A DNA stretch of 64,000 nucleotides. It comes from Asterella californica. Its lineage: Eukaryota; Streptophyta; Marchantiopsida; Marchantiales; Aytoniaceae. Where the stretch lies: contig JAYKYS010000011.1 in the NCBI GenBank assembly GCA_036924285.1, positions 9,734,001 through 9,798,000 on the forward strand. The letters are read 5' to 3'. This document shows, piece after piece, positions 45,291 through 57,386 of the stretch. Numbering within the stretch: position 1 is the first letter of the stretch; every line of letters begins with the position of its first letter. A program made the translations under genes and the position numbers. The notes under the pieces are model-generated. The model was not told where the DNA came from. It saw only the letters and a program-made list of their open reading frames with translations, and searched no databases.

Positions 45291-47710
45291 TATATATTTT
45301 TGTTAGCAGGTTTTCACATTTTAGAGAGTAATTAAATTAATAACCCATTAATAAAATAATTTATTTTGTAACAAAATTTCACTCCTGTTTCGAAATGTTT
45401 CTAAATTCGTCTCTTTTACTGCGGTATATGCTTGCGTCATATCATGTTCTCCTCGACTTGATCAAGGACTATGAGGACCTTACTGCAGTCCGGATATATC
45501 CAACCCAGTTATAGTTCTACTCCAAGGTCTTGATGCAAAGAACGAAATAGTTTACTGGACTCAAGGAAGAACAAAAGTGATGCATATCGTTTGAAAGAAG
45601 CGCGCGGCGTTCATTATGATGTGCTCATCCACTACCGTACCTTGAACCTAGAAGTCTGAAGAATGAGTTCTAGGCGAGATCTTCAAGTGAAGCTTTTGTA
45701 GCATGCCTTCTGGGAAACGGCTGAGAACTTACTTAGCGGAAAACCAAGCTAAGCCAAACCGAGCTTGAGAAACACACGTAAGATTACACACAAGCTCACG
45801 AGATTGATGAGTTAATGTCCAACTGAACAGATGAGGAAAAGAAAGTCATCTCACTGAGAGATAGTGATAAGAAAGCGAATGGTTTTCTTATCAAGTATCA
45901 AGGGCAGTCGGTTCGACACACCAAGCACATTCGCTTAGACGCTACAGCGATTAGACCCAAGGTACCTCACAGTCTTGACAGTCACCAGGACATGGAAATT
46001 CGGAATCCACAGCTTCGCATAAACGAAAATCGATCTTGTAGAGTTCTCTCACAGCGAAGAGTTGCATGATCAAGTCTTTCACAACCAGCCTCTGCTGGAC
46101 ATGTCCGACCACAGCGTAGCTTCCAGTGATACACATCGAGAGCTCGAAAATAGATATGAATGGCACATCTTCGTCGGTATTATCTGCATCGATATGCCAC
46201 TGCATGCATACTCGATGTCACGTTGTGAACTGCTCTTCCAACTCATCTGGCAAAATTTGCTTCGGCTGGGACAGATTTCCGTCTTTTATCTCCCAATCTT
46301 CGGAGCCCAAGACTGGCATGAGTCTTACTGATCTCCAAATTGATTCCCGAACATTGGACTCAGATTCAGAGTCCAGCCAGTTGACCTACATGACTTCCAG
46401 GGTTCGAATAAGAAGAATGTATCTCACATTGAACAATAAGACGAAAAAATTTAATGCAAACATCTTGAAAATATAAAGTTTTAGTACACACCCATCAAAC
46501 AACACCTCCAGTTGAAGCGAAGTGAGTACTCTCGCAGCCCAGGTTGCAAGTGTAAACACTAATCCGAATGCTGAAGTGAGTGATATGAAACGAAATGATG
46601 TTCTATTCGGCAATACGTCTCTGCCAAACCATGTTCAGCATCAAGTCATGGTCGAAGTCAGTCAGGATTTCCAATAAGTTTATGGTATCACATTATAAGC
46701 TCACGAGAGTGAAAAAGTCACGACGGCCAAATATCAACTCATGCACGACACATGCACTTCAAAAATTGAGCACGGTTATGGTGAAACGGTGCTCCAGTAT
46801 ATATCAGTTGTAAACCACTGTCAAGTAGATCCAGTAGTATCCTATGGAAAGATTACAAGCTGTCAATCTTACCGTAAAGTGCATCCCTCTTCTCTTCGTG
46901 CTCAAACTCAGATACATGAGACCCGATGGTGTTAAGCTTCACCCTGCCGCCTCTCTTATTCTACACCCACAAATTCCAAAGTTCATGAGACCTCGGACAA
47001 GGAAGCTGACGACCGAATACAATGAAGGTAATGTCCGTGACACTAAGCAGATTGGCGTATTATACTTATACTCAATCCAAGACTCGCAGATGCAGCCAAC
47101 AGAGAACACCGAAACGAGAAACAAAAAGCTCCTCCGAGTCATGCATCTGCGGATGAACAAGCTAGGAATATTTTGACAGCCACGGCATAACCATGCAAAC
47201 TCAAAAGCTGGTCTATGTGCTATAGACTGAAACCTCGAAGACATGCAGGGTTTAGGAATCTCTACGTACTGCATGTTACGTTGGGGACACAACAAGCATG
47301 CAACGAGCTGCAACGAGCTGCAAGAAAAGACGTACATCACGACTAAACTTGCACTCGAAACTTGTGAATGAGTTAAAATGACCGAAAAAACAAATGACAC
47401 GAGTGAGTTTAAGACTTGACCTGAAATCGCCGATGATTGACTTGCCTTTGTAACGATCGACTCGATGTACAGTCGACTTGAGATAACGTCCTGCTCGTTC
47501 TTGTCTCTCCTTCAGCTATGGCTGCGATATACTTCACTTCGCAATGATCAAATTGAAGCTGACTCCACTTCAGATCGTGCTCCCCGATCGTGTCTCTGTG
47601 TCTCCGATGTCTGCCTGCACTCCGCGACATTATTCTCTCCCAAGCTCTAAGCTTGCTCTGAAGCTCGCTCTTGTGTTCTCCTAGCTTGTGTCGCGCCGAA
47701 GTAGGTTAAC

Positions 47711-47965
47711 TCCGAAGGGGGTTAACGAGCGATTGACTCGTAGCCAACAGATAACTTCACTCCGAAGCAAGTCAAACAACGACTGACCCATAGCTAATAG
47801 CTAAAGTCGGAAGCAGGATTAAAAACCTCTGAAACCATATCACATAGCTTCACTCCAAAGCAGATTAAAAAACGACTGACTCCTAGCAGATAGCTTACTT
47901 CAGAAGAATGTTAAAATTGGACTGAACCGTACCAAATAGCTATAATCCGAAGCAGGTCATGACTT
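47711..47965 (+). repeat. 46-50 bp minisatellite, about 5.5 imperfect units
   Basis: Units start at 47711, 47761, 47807, 47854, 47900 and 47946 with TCCGAAG(C)AG-like heads and CGACTGAC..TAGC..ATAGCT bodies. Spacing is 46-50 bp. It lies about 500 bp beyond the 3' end of the recognisable MULE coding sequence and may belong to that element's terminal region. Confidence 0.75.
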
Positions 47966-48739
47966 CACAAAGATGCGATGACCATCGGAAATGTACACAA
48001 AACTAGTACATGCAGCAAGAAAAATCTATTTGGAATGCAAGACGCTTGGGAATCTCGAACTTTAATATTATGATCCACTTGAGCATAGGGAATAGTTGTA
48101 CAGGGGAACATCTACTTACCGGTCCAAAATTTTCATTATTCCTAACACTAGATATAAACGATCTGAAGAGTATAAGGTGCAGTAGGTGTCGGCGAACCTG
48201 TATCTGCATTTGGGTGCTCCTCAGCCTCTCCTTACTTTATTGTCAAGCCTCTATAGTATCAGAGTTTTCACTGTCTGAGCCTCAGCTCCCATCAGAATTG
48301 GAGAATAATTAACTCATATAACTGCTGTTGGAGCGTCGGATGAATATCAAGTTCTACAATATCTACTTGAGTAATGCAGGGTTTCTCCATCACTTGCGCT
48401 TGAGTCTCATGCTCGGCTGCAGGACCACTAACACAACTGCCTTCAAGAGGATCGGAAGGGTTCATTGTGCGTCGAGGTTGTGGAAGAGAGACATCAGGTC
48501 GAGATGGATATCGTCTCCGATTGTGTCTAAGTTCTCGACAGAGAGAACAACGAGTTTTAGTAGGGACATGTTGTCTGTTCCTTACTGATGTATCTCCTTG
48601 TCTTCTGTTTCATAATGGTCCTCTAGAAGGTGGCACTTCCGAAGTCTCCTCTCGTGGCAGAGCTTCATAATGCTCGTTTCTATCTGCAGGGAACTCAACT
48701 ATGATTGCAGCAGTAGAAGAAGGAGGACTGTCTGTAGAG

Positions 48740-48771
48740 AGTACTGGTCGAGTGAAACCTCGACCAGTACT
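48740..48771. repeat. Perfect 13-bp inverted repeat
   Basis: AGTACTGGTCGAG (48740-48752) with CTCGACCAGTACT (48759-48771), 6-nt loop, inside the C-terminal region of the MULE pseudogene. Confidence 0.8.
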
Positions 48772-50745
48772 ACCACCATTCTGTATTTGAACGACACGAT
48801 GTCATCCGCGTCTAACTGCCACAGGTGGCGCTCCACTTCTGAACATTACCTTCAAATCTTATACATTAAAAGGTGGAATAGAATGTTGTCCATAAATGCC
48901 ATACAAAAAACCTGAGTATCAAATAGGATCAAAGTGGATACTAGAGATGGTGCCGGTCATGATCTCAACATATTGCATGCATGCAAGACCATGTCATCTC
49001 TTGATACTCTAAACAACTGCACTGGCCTCTGCGCTGATCTTCGTCCCGTTTGACTACAAAACTCCGACCATCCAAAGCTCGAATGCTGGTCTGCATTCTT
49101 GACGATATCGAGCATACCAATTGTCTCGAAGCTAACTCGTTCTCTTCCAAACGTGCACTGGCAAAGGGTGTAAAAGGACATGTATGATTATCAATAGCAA
49201 ACCTTCTGCATGAAAACTGCTTCATTATATAGAACCAGAGCTCAAGCAATATCTGAAACGGGGCATGCAACCGAATGGCTTTCAATGCAGCATTCATCGA
49301 TTCTGTCAAATTTGAAGTGACCTTCTCATATCTCGAGAGAGGGAATCAAGCTTGGCTATAGCGCTCAAGTCGGATGGATTTCAGATACGTTGTCAAAGCC
49401 TTGCCTCTTTCCTCTTCATCTTCTATTGTCTTCATGATATGCTCGAACCTTCACATGTTACTTCTGTCAGAATATTACTTGGTCAGTAACACCATGATTG
49501 TATAACCTTCCATGTCTACTCCCGAACTATTATCCTTACTCCTGCTGGACAACGATATAGACCTTATGACTGAAGTTCCGTGCATTGTCATTTTCGGTGT
49601 CGCCTTACATGACAATGCTCCACTACAAGCTTGATACGGGATACAGTTGGAACTCAGGGTGAGTTTTGATCATGAATGAGGGTGAGCTGAGAACAACATG
49701 AAGCCCATCGAAGTGGAAGAAGTGGAAGAAGAATCGCTATGAGAGAGCATCCGCTCGACTAATATAACAAGCTACGTGTATGTGCCTATAGAAGTATATT
49801 AGTTGTCAATCGAGAGAGAATGAGAATCATAGAGACACCATACTCAGTCACCTCTTACCCGCAGCACAAAAGCTCAACTGCAATAAGCTGTGCTCAAATG
49901 AGAAAACAAAAACAAAACTTCAAAAAAACAGTTTCATACATGAATGAGGGTGAGTTGAGAACAACATGAATCCCATCGAAGCATCAAACGGACAAAGTTG
50001 AACAGGTCACAACTTACTATTAATCCATACTTGTATATTTCGGTAGACATGAAATACTTTCTACTCTACAACTTCTCTGAACAAAATTCCGAACCATACT
50101 ACTTAACTATGTTCCTCAGAGTACCTTACATACGATAGAGTGAAACCCAGATATCGGCCGGGAAGCTTGTACATACAAATGATTATCGTAACTGATACTA
50201 AATTCTTCCTCAATCAAACAAAGACAATAAGCAACTACCAGATAGTCATATCACTCACCTCTCAATATTTTGAGCATAAAGTAATGCCATGAATGGTCGT
50301 TCTGCCTCTCGTCCAAAACACGCACGAATGTTCATCCGGATGTGCTGTGCACTGCGGCCATGCACGACCCTGGTAGTACTTCTGCGACGGCACTTTCTAA
50401 TCCTTTCTGACGATTGGATATTAACATTGTGTCTGGTGACATGATGCCGTACACCGACTGCTTCAACAATCAAAGGAACCAAGTCCACATAGCGGTCGAC
50501 TCCTCAGGTGCAACAGCGTATGCAAGGATAATAGCCTCGTTGTTTTCGTCTAAAATGGATGTCATAAATATTTGACATGGATACTTACGATTCTTCGAAT
50601 GACATGCATCGATAGCTATAACTTTTTGGGTGAATGCCAACACACCTCTTGTAGCACTTGGGCATATGGATGCATGTCTAAACACTTGCGGATTAGATTC
50701 TTAGTTCTCTCAATCTACTACAGCTTGCTCGTCGATACATTCTAC

Positions 50746-50749
50746 ACGT
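50746..50749. repeat. Target-site duplication of solo LTR B1, left copy (ACGT)
   Basis: ACGT directly before the LTR start, repeated at 52770-52773 directly after its end; the flanks lie in the MULE pseudogene. Confidence 0.75.
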
Positions 50750-52769
50750 TGTCGTGTCGTGGACCGGCTCCTATCTGAAATTCAGACTTCGATGCTTGTC
50801 GCTCCAAAGACACTCGTGAGAAAGACAAGCTAGGCCCTAGCTTACGGGCTTTTGGCTTCATTTCGGATCTCCATTTTCATCGCATAGATGGGTAGAGCTC
50901 CTTGTCAGCTTTCCATAGGCACTTCATCTACTTCGTTTGGACGTCTAGTAGAGAAGTTACAAGACTCGAAAGATGGAGAAAACAAGCTAGGCCTCAGCTT
51001 ACAGGTTTTTGGCACAACTTTGGATCTCTGTTTTTATCGCACCAGTGGATAGAGCTCCTTGTCAGCTTTCCATAGGCACTTCATCTACTTCGTTTGGACG
51101 CCTAGTGGAGAAGTTACAAGACTCAAAAGATGGAGAAAACAAGCTAGGCCCCAACTTACGGGCTTTTGGCGCAACTTTGGATCTTCACTTTCATCACATA
51201 GATGGGTAGAGCTCGCTGTCAGCTTTCCATGGGCATCTTGTTTACTTCGTTTGGACATCCAGAGAAGAAGTTATGCGATTCGAAAGAAGGTAAAATCAAG
51301 CTAGACCCCTAGTTACTTGCTGACTGGATATTTATGGCTTCAGGCGTTATATCAAAGACGCAAAGGACCTGCTTCTTATTATTCAGGAGAGAACTGTACG
51401 TACAAAGACTGTTGCAAGGGGGCTGCTTAAGGGGTTTGCTTGTTCCTGCGACCTGTCGGTGGACGTTTTGGAGAATTGGGAAGTCCAATACACACGCGCA
51501 AGGTGTCATCGGGTTCATATCTGTGCAGGCTACGCACAGGTTAAGACGGTTCTTGAAGAGACGGATCGGGGGTTGTGTTCTGGGAGAAATTGAGACGCAG
51601 GAAGGAGATTTGGGATTTTCAGTTACTTATGAAGGAGAGTTGGATCGTTCGGACCGTTCCGGAGTCCAAACTTGCTGTCCTTGGATCCATCAGGATCAGA
51701 ACAACGAGTTCTTCAGGAAATTGAAGACGATACAAAGTTTCATCGGGCAGTTTGGGAGTTGTGAGAGAAATTGGCTCGCAAGGAAGCGCTTGCGTCAGAT
51801 TTTCATCGCCTGCGATCTGAGATTGGATTGTTCTTCGCGATCGGTGAGCCAAGCTCTTCGTTCTTGGTGCCTACGCGATCAGGGAGTCTTCATCTACTCA
51901 TCGGAGAAGACCGTGTGTGGATTGGATTGTTGGTTTAGGTGTGGTGAGCAAGGTTGAGCCGCAGGGAGCCGATTTACGTCAGTTTTTTGTAATCTGCGAT
52001 CAAATTTCTCGAGTGGTTTTGCAAGGGGAACTCCGAACGGCTTGTTTGGAGTCTTGTTGGGTTCAGGGTAGCTAGATCTACCTACCAGAGAAGACAGATA
52101 TCAGTTTGGACGATCCGTTTGTGCGGTGTGAGCGGTTTTAAGCCGCAAGGAGGAGTTTTTGAAGGTTCGGTCACCTGCGACCGAAAATCGACGATATCTC
52201 GACTATCGGGAGTCGGATCTGAAGGTTTCTTGAGCTAACGGAGTCAAGGAAAGAGACCCTATCAACATTTGAAGACCGTTTGGCGAAAGGAGAAAGTTCC
52301 CAGATAGGTCTTTTTCGGTTCCTTCGCTACAGGTTTCGTCCTTTTGAGTTCGTTAAGGACTTAGTTGGTTGTGTATGGCTTGTGGTAGCTAGCTTTAGCC
52401 AAGAGCTAGTGTGTGGATGTGGTTTGGACTTGGGTTTGGATCGCGTTATACTGTTGTGGCTCTGGTTGTTAGCAAAGAGAAGTTTCTCTTGCTTTAAGCT
52501 ACGCTTTGGCGATTTCAGGCTAGGGTTGCGATTCAGGGGTTTGTTTTAGGGCTTCTGAAGTAGGTTACAGACCGCTCTGGTCTGTTCCTCAGTTTTGTGC
52601 TGTCAGGAGAGAGAAACGGCAGTGTACATACATTTGGAGTGGTATATATTGCGCGTTCGTTTTCGTGGTTGTTCTTCTCTGTCTTGTCTCTGTTTGGCAC
52701 ACAACGTCTCCACAGCCAGGAACCTCGCGTTTTCCTGGACATCCTTCACGCAAAATTTCCGACACGATA
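50750..52769. repeat. Solo LTR, family B copy B1 (2,020 bp)
   Basis: Starts TGTCGTGTCG and ends CGACACGATA, near-perfect inverted termini, with ACGT on both sides. It matches B2 (36462-39712) at both ends and B3 (20637-21611) in the middle. No internal retroelement domain is present, so it is a solo LTR left by recombination. It contains a 157-bp tandem triplication. A TATATATT box at 52643 lies 120 bp from one end, a placement like that in A1 if the LTR reads on the minus strand, so orientation is open. The 207-codon plus frame at 51334-51957 is LTR sequence shared in part with B3, not a host gene. Confidence 0.85.
50826..51296. repeat. 157-bp tandem repeat, three units, inside LTR B1
   Basis: The word CAAGCTAG(G)CC recurs at 50826, 50983, 51140 and 51297, exactly 157 bp apart. 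Each unit holds GGTAGAGCTCCTTGTCAGC-like and CTTCGTTTGGACG words. B2 and B3 have a single unit. Confidence 0.9.
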
Positions 52770-52773
52770 ACGT
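52770..52773. repeat. Target-site duplication of solo LTR B1, right copy (ACGT)
   Basis: Matches 50746-50749. Confidence 0.75.
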
Positions 52774-53760
52774 CTACATAACCCGGGTATGTAATGAAAT
52801 GATGACACTTGGCTGCCTAGTAAACAATCACGAGATAATTCTCTCATCCGTCACATTTGAGTATAAGATGACTTTCGACCAAACGTTTGTCTAAATTCCT
52901 CAACCAAATGATCAACTTGCTCGTTCTGGTTGACAACTATTTGATTTCCAAGGACAATACTTAACCATTGAGCATTCTTTGTAGGACCGCGCCAAGCATG
53001 CACAATCGCAGGACAGGTATGAGAGACTATACATACCGTGATTTTTATTATTCCAGACAGTCTACTCCTCCATGCACGAATACGGAAAGGACAAGACATA
53101 TTCTCAGCATCAGCTTCTATCGTCACGTTGCTACTACGATAACAATGTAATCCACTACTCAAATATCGACACGTTCACCACAAGCACCATTCATGCTAAC
53201 TAGACGATTTCTTGCAATGCCGACTCTAGAAGGTTCACCTTACTGTGTACCATATGCACTTGACGGATCAACCTCCCCTACGTTGTGTGAACTCTTGAAA
53301 TGATGGACCATTTTCCTTAGTGAAACTTCCCAATGGATTTCGAGACTCATTTCGATTCTCTGATGACTTTCGAATTCGCAATGGCTGTTCCGTATCTGCA
53401 AACTCGTACTTTGTAGTTTGCGTTCGATTTGATTTCTGGCATGCTCGATCCATGACAATGCACAGACAAGACAACGAGTAGTCGAACTCTTCGAATGAGG
53501 CAAAACTTTCGTCCAACTTAATTCGCGCCGTGGCTTTCTTCACATCATCTCATGAACGACCTCTCATATCGATGAAAGATCGATGCCCTTGCTTTCTGAA
53601 TGTCTGTCTCCATGCATCAAAAACTTTTTTCACTCTCCGTAGCAGTGCCAACACGTCCTTCACGTAATGAAAAAGAAATGTCTTCGGTAAGAAGTAAATG
53701 CCATCAATATTCCATGCTTCTGCTGTCTCAACGGTATCCATGTGTATCTTCAAAATGTAG

Positions 53761-54180
53761 ACTCCAATAAGTCGCTCGCTCCTTCAAGTCGCTCAGTCGT
53801 GGAAACTAAACCAGCTCCGTTCGCTCGCTCGTTCCTGCAAGTTCACAGTACAATTCGGATTCTGACGCAGGTTTTCTCGGGGTCTCGCTTCTCGACTCTG
53901 CTTTAGCCCTCCAGACTCCACTCGCTCGCTCCTTCAGGTCGCTCAGTCCTGAAAACTAAACTTGCAGGTTGCTCGCTCAATGCTCTCGATCACTCGAGCC
54001 TGCAACTTCGAAATTCAGACCGCCGTGGCTCTCTTCCTTTCGAGCCTGCAAGTTCACGAAGCAAGTACAATTCCAAATTCTGACCACCGTGTTCCCGCGG
54101 TCTCGACTGCTCTTCCGCGTTCGATCAGTTCTGTACTTTTGCTGTTCTTGCACCTCCCGTTCTGGTTCTTGCTGTCAGCC
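53761..54180. repeat. Direct repeats upstream of the MULE gene
   Basis: A unit ACTCCA..TCGCTCGCTCCTTCA(A/G)GTCGCTCAGTC occurs at 53761 and 53915 (154 bp apart). The phrase GCCTGCAA(C/G)TTC plus ATTCAGACC or ATTCTGACC recurs through 54090. It is GC-rich relative to its neighbours, and abuts the 5' end of the MULE coding sequence, so it may be that element's subterminal region. Confidence 0.55.
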
Positions 54181-54199
54181 CAACTAAGCCTGTGAACTC

Positions 54200-56570
54200 C
54201 AACGTGGAAGGTCGAATCTGACATGGCGGTCGACGATGGACTATTGCCGGTAAGAGGTGTGGTCAAGTCCAAAAGATGGCGCGAGGGGCTAGTCAAGTAT
54301 ATTTCTGGACCCAGTGCACTTCTGTGCAATAATCATTCCAAGTAATCATTAACATCATGAACATGGCACATGTTTAGAACCCCGGCATGGACACCATTTC
54401 GTGAATCTCCTGTTCCCAGTCTTCGTATTACTTTCCGACAAAAAGTGGTGCAGAATAGCTATTGACTGGGCTCAGATCTCATTTCTACTTCGATCGAATC
54501 TTCCTTTTATCATTCTTGTACGTCCTCGAACAAAGAACTCATCGGCAACGCTTTTCACTTTGAAGAATACTGACAGTGGAGGATAATTACAACCCTTTCA
54601 TAGTACTGTAGAGTACTTATGATTGAGAAAGTGGTACACAGCATATAAAATATCCTCCTTCCTGTAAACCAACAGTAATGGCTGTGACACAACTCCTCGG
54701 AAGTGGAACCTGACAACCATTGAGCTTCTGGAATACCATAAACACTGGAGGATAATTACCAAGGACTTTGTTCAGACGACTTTACTTGAGTAGGATATCC
54801 TGTACTAATAACTAGAAGCACTTGGATGCCCACAGAGTCTTGGCCCTTCAGCGCATCCTGTTCTGGTTGGTTGTTAGGTGTTACTATAGGGCTTGCCAAA
54901 CTGTCAGTCGAGGTCCCCCTCCACTACCTATAATAAATCAAGTGGAACTCGAGTCTCAAGACTGCAGTCTTGAGTTGAACTAGATTTATGATGAGATCAC
55001 AACTCAACGTGTTGGAAGGTCTGAACTACTGATTACACCTTCAGACACACACGTAATCCACTTTTCTCTCAAAAGTTTCAAGCGTGTTTTACCTTCATCA
55101 GTGATCTACTGAAAATGTCAGATAGCTTATCAGCGCAACAGCACAAAAGTCCCTTTCTGCTGCATCTGATTAATACAGTTCTAGCAAATGAGGAAATGTG
55201 CTTGGATGTCTTGAAACCTAGTATTTTAAACGAACATGGTACTGTATTCGAGGAGCAAGTAGATCATGGATATAATACTAATGCCTCTTGTCGTAGGGAT
55301 CGATACACAGTGCTCTGTTCAGTTTTGTGATTGAGAAGTCATGTATATGTCTGTTTCTGTTGAAAACTTGAAGCAAAGCTTTTGAAATGAACCGTAATTG
55401 ACGTCAGCAAACTACACAGAAAGTAAGAAAGTAGAAACCAGCAGCAGTTGTCGTCACTGTTAGCAAATCGCCTGTCCAATCGCATCGGGGAAGTGGTGCG
55501 GTCGAAGGCTACAGAAGATCAATAATGTCATGCTTATCGGAGGTCTAAACACTGTGACAAGAGCATTATCCATAACTGCTTCATGTATCTCCCATCAGCA
55601 GAGTCAAGCTCCAGCAAGTAACGGAATGAACACTACCGTAACTTTGCATCGTTTACTACAAATAGATAAAACTAAAACAAACCTTATTAAACTAAACACC
55701 TTATGTGAATTAACCGATACCCTATTTGCACACCGAAAGAATGATATATCACGTGTAATTCATTGTTTAACATATCATTTTGAAACCTTACCTGGCGGCT
55801 GAGGTTCAGATTATGAACAACGGAAGGAGAGTAAAATTTTTCTCTGTGTTGATATGACGTTCGATTGAATGAACTCCATGAGGAAAATATCTCAAGCTAA
55901 AAATAAACAAATGTATCGCTTTGTAGCTGCATCATGCTACTAGAAATATGTGGAGAATAATATACTGCAAACGGAATCGGGCAAGTTAAATATAAGAATA
56001 GGACAGGAAAATAATAAACCATCATCTATTAAGGAATATCCGTCTTTGAACTCAAACTTTTTATCAAAGTCAATAATGGCATAGTAATATCAATTCAATT
56101 CCTAACCATCCTTGCCGTGGACACATAGAGATATCCTACTCTAGGCGTTGAATAGATCCCTATCATTTTTACTTTTTCTGAATTGTTCCTTATTGCATAA
56201 GTATTATCTTACGGATCCTACTGCGTAATGTACTTGTGCACAATTCGCTATTTAGTTTCTTAATGTCTATATTTTGTGCCCGTTTGATCTAATACTTAGG
56301 CGTATATGAGTACCAAACGGCGGAACGGCGGACGGCATGTTTTCTCTTCGAAATATGGTCCGTGCCCTAAGCTGAAATGTGCTTTTATTTCTGTTACTCT
56401 GACAAACCGGTGAAAGCGTGCAGTCCAAACCCACTTGTTTTTCGGGCGCGTCTGTAAAAAACGACACAGAGGAAACTTCAGTTCGAAATATGGACGGGGC
56501 CGAAAACCCATTAATTATGAAGGCGCGCATTGATTCTGTTTATTTTCGGAGACACGTTCTTCGTAACGTG
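54200..56570. other. No recognised gene
   Basis: Short frames only (at most 91 codons), no motif. Contains the palindrome at 54955-54974. AT-rich after 55820. Confidence 0.4.
54955..54974. repeat. 20-bp perfect palindrome
   Basis: CTCAAGACTGCAGTCTTGAG, fully self-complementary with a PstI-like CTGCAG centre. The next base pair outward is mismatched. No gene context. Confidence 0.9.
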
Positions 56571-57386
56571 AAAAAATGGCACTAACGTGCACTGACGGCA
56601 AGCCAGCAATAGCCGTCGTCTTCGTGCCGATACAGGCCCGATCTGTCCGCGTCCTCTGTCTTTCTTCTCCTCGATCCCTCCTGTCTTGCTCGCCGTGCTG
56701 TCCTGTCCGTCCTGCTTTGTCCACTGGTCCGATCGCCCTCGTCTTTCTTCTCGTCGATCGCTCCTCTCATGTTTGCCGTGCTGCCCTCTTCGTCCTCGCC
56801 ATGCTGCTCTTGCGTTTTGCGTTCTGCGATGTCCGGATGAGAGATTTGCTCGATTTCACGGTTTTTTTGGTTGCTCGCTTCGTCTTCGCTTGCACGGTCT
56901 CTTGGGGACTCAGCTGCTCATCTCGAGTACATTTGTCCTCCTATTATCATGCTTGTTCTTGTTACGCTTGAGGCATCCGTCGCAGCATCGTCCTCGTGCC
57001 CTCATTTCTCGTTTAGGTGCGTGCTTGGACCTCGTTCTGTTTTCTGCTGTTGCGGGTCGTTCTCGTCATTTGCAGGCACCTTCTTACCGGACCTCGATTT
57101 TCGCTTCCTTGCTTCATCGAGATGGGTCCGAGATGACCGCTGTCGCGACAAAACCGCATCCAACTGCTCCTGCTGGCGCTGCGTTGTGGATCTCGGATGG
57201 CTCTTCTGCTGCATTGCCCGCATCTGTCCCGCATTGTGACATCTTTCGGAGAAATTGTCAACTACTGGACCCGACGACGTGCTGCAGTTGCCGCCATGGT
57301 GGGAGAGATCAAATCGTCTACACCCTGCCTGCTACGATGCACGCTGCACTTCTTTCGCTTGGGTTCAGGTACTCTGCCTCCACGCA
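56571..57386 (+). other. Pyrimidine-rich 5' region of Replitron-like copy 2
   Basis: C/T-rich, with overlapping open frames in all three plus frames (56576-56971, 56871-57239, 56686-57411), as expected when stop codons are rare by composition. One of them (57133-57367) could be a further 5' exon ending at a CAG/GTACTC donor-like site. I do not see a motif that supports it. The element's 5' end is not identified. Confidence 0.4.

Larger units (their letters stand above)
43968..47700. other. No recognised gene
   Basis: AT-rich to 45400, with a near-perfect inverted repeat at 44811-44852 and the third dispersed repeat copy at 45215-45290. The longest frame is 153 codons (minus 46939-47400) without any motif. 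A short plus stretch at 45860-45990 (FLIKYQGQSVRHTKHIRLD) resembles the end of a retroelement integrase but is too short to assign. Confidence 0.4.
48200..53753 (-). pseudogene. MULE (Mutator-like) transposase pseudogene, split by solo LTR B1
   Basis: Minus strand, N to C: an N-terminal zinc-binding segment CPFRIRAWRSRLSG...HTCP (53162-52851); RELSRDCLLGSQ-like text just before the LTR; then after it CPSATRGVLAFTQKV and AIDACHSKNRK (catalytic Asp of the MULE DDE domain, near 50615) with ILAYAVAPEESTAMWTWFL. The second catalytic motif, normally SDRQKG, reads SNRQKG (codon at plus 50413-50415), so that Asp is lost. HIRMNIRACFG (near 50330), TESMNAALKAIR (49309), and a complete SWIM finger CSCLEYQEMTWSCMH (CXCX9CXH, 49030-48965) follow. 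Last is a damaged CCHC knuckle (CSLCRELRHNRRRY, Cys to Tyr) near 48530. Frames change several times. I found no convincing terminal inverted repeats. Confidence 0.85.

Noticed and set aside
45860..45990. FLIKYQGQSVRHTKHIRLD, resembling a retroelement integrase end
   Set aside because: Only about 30 codons, no catalytic motif, no LTR or PBS nearby. Not enough to annotate.
46939..47400. 153-codon minus frame
   Set aside because: No domain, hydrophobic/Cys/Ser composition typical of chance frames, and no homologous second copy.
47711..47965. CRISPR-like repeat array
   Set aside because: Units are imperfect along their whole length with no constant repeat and unique spacers, and the genome is eukaryotic.
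51334..51957. 207-codon plus frame
   Set aside because: It lies wholly within solo LTR B1, and its segment is repeated in LTR B3. It is not a gene.
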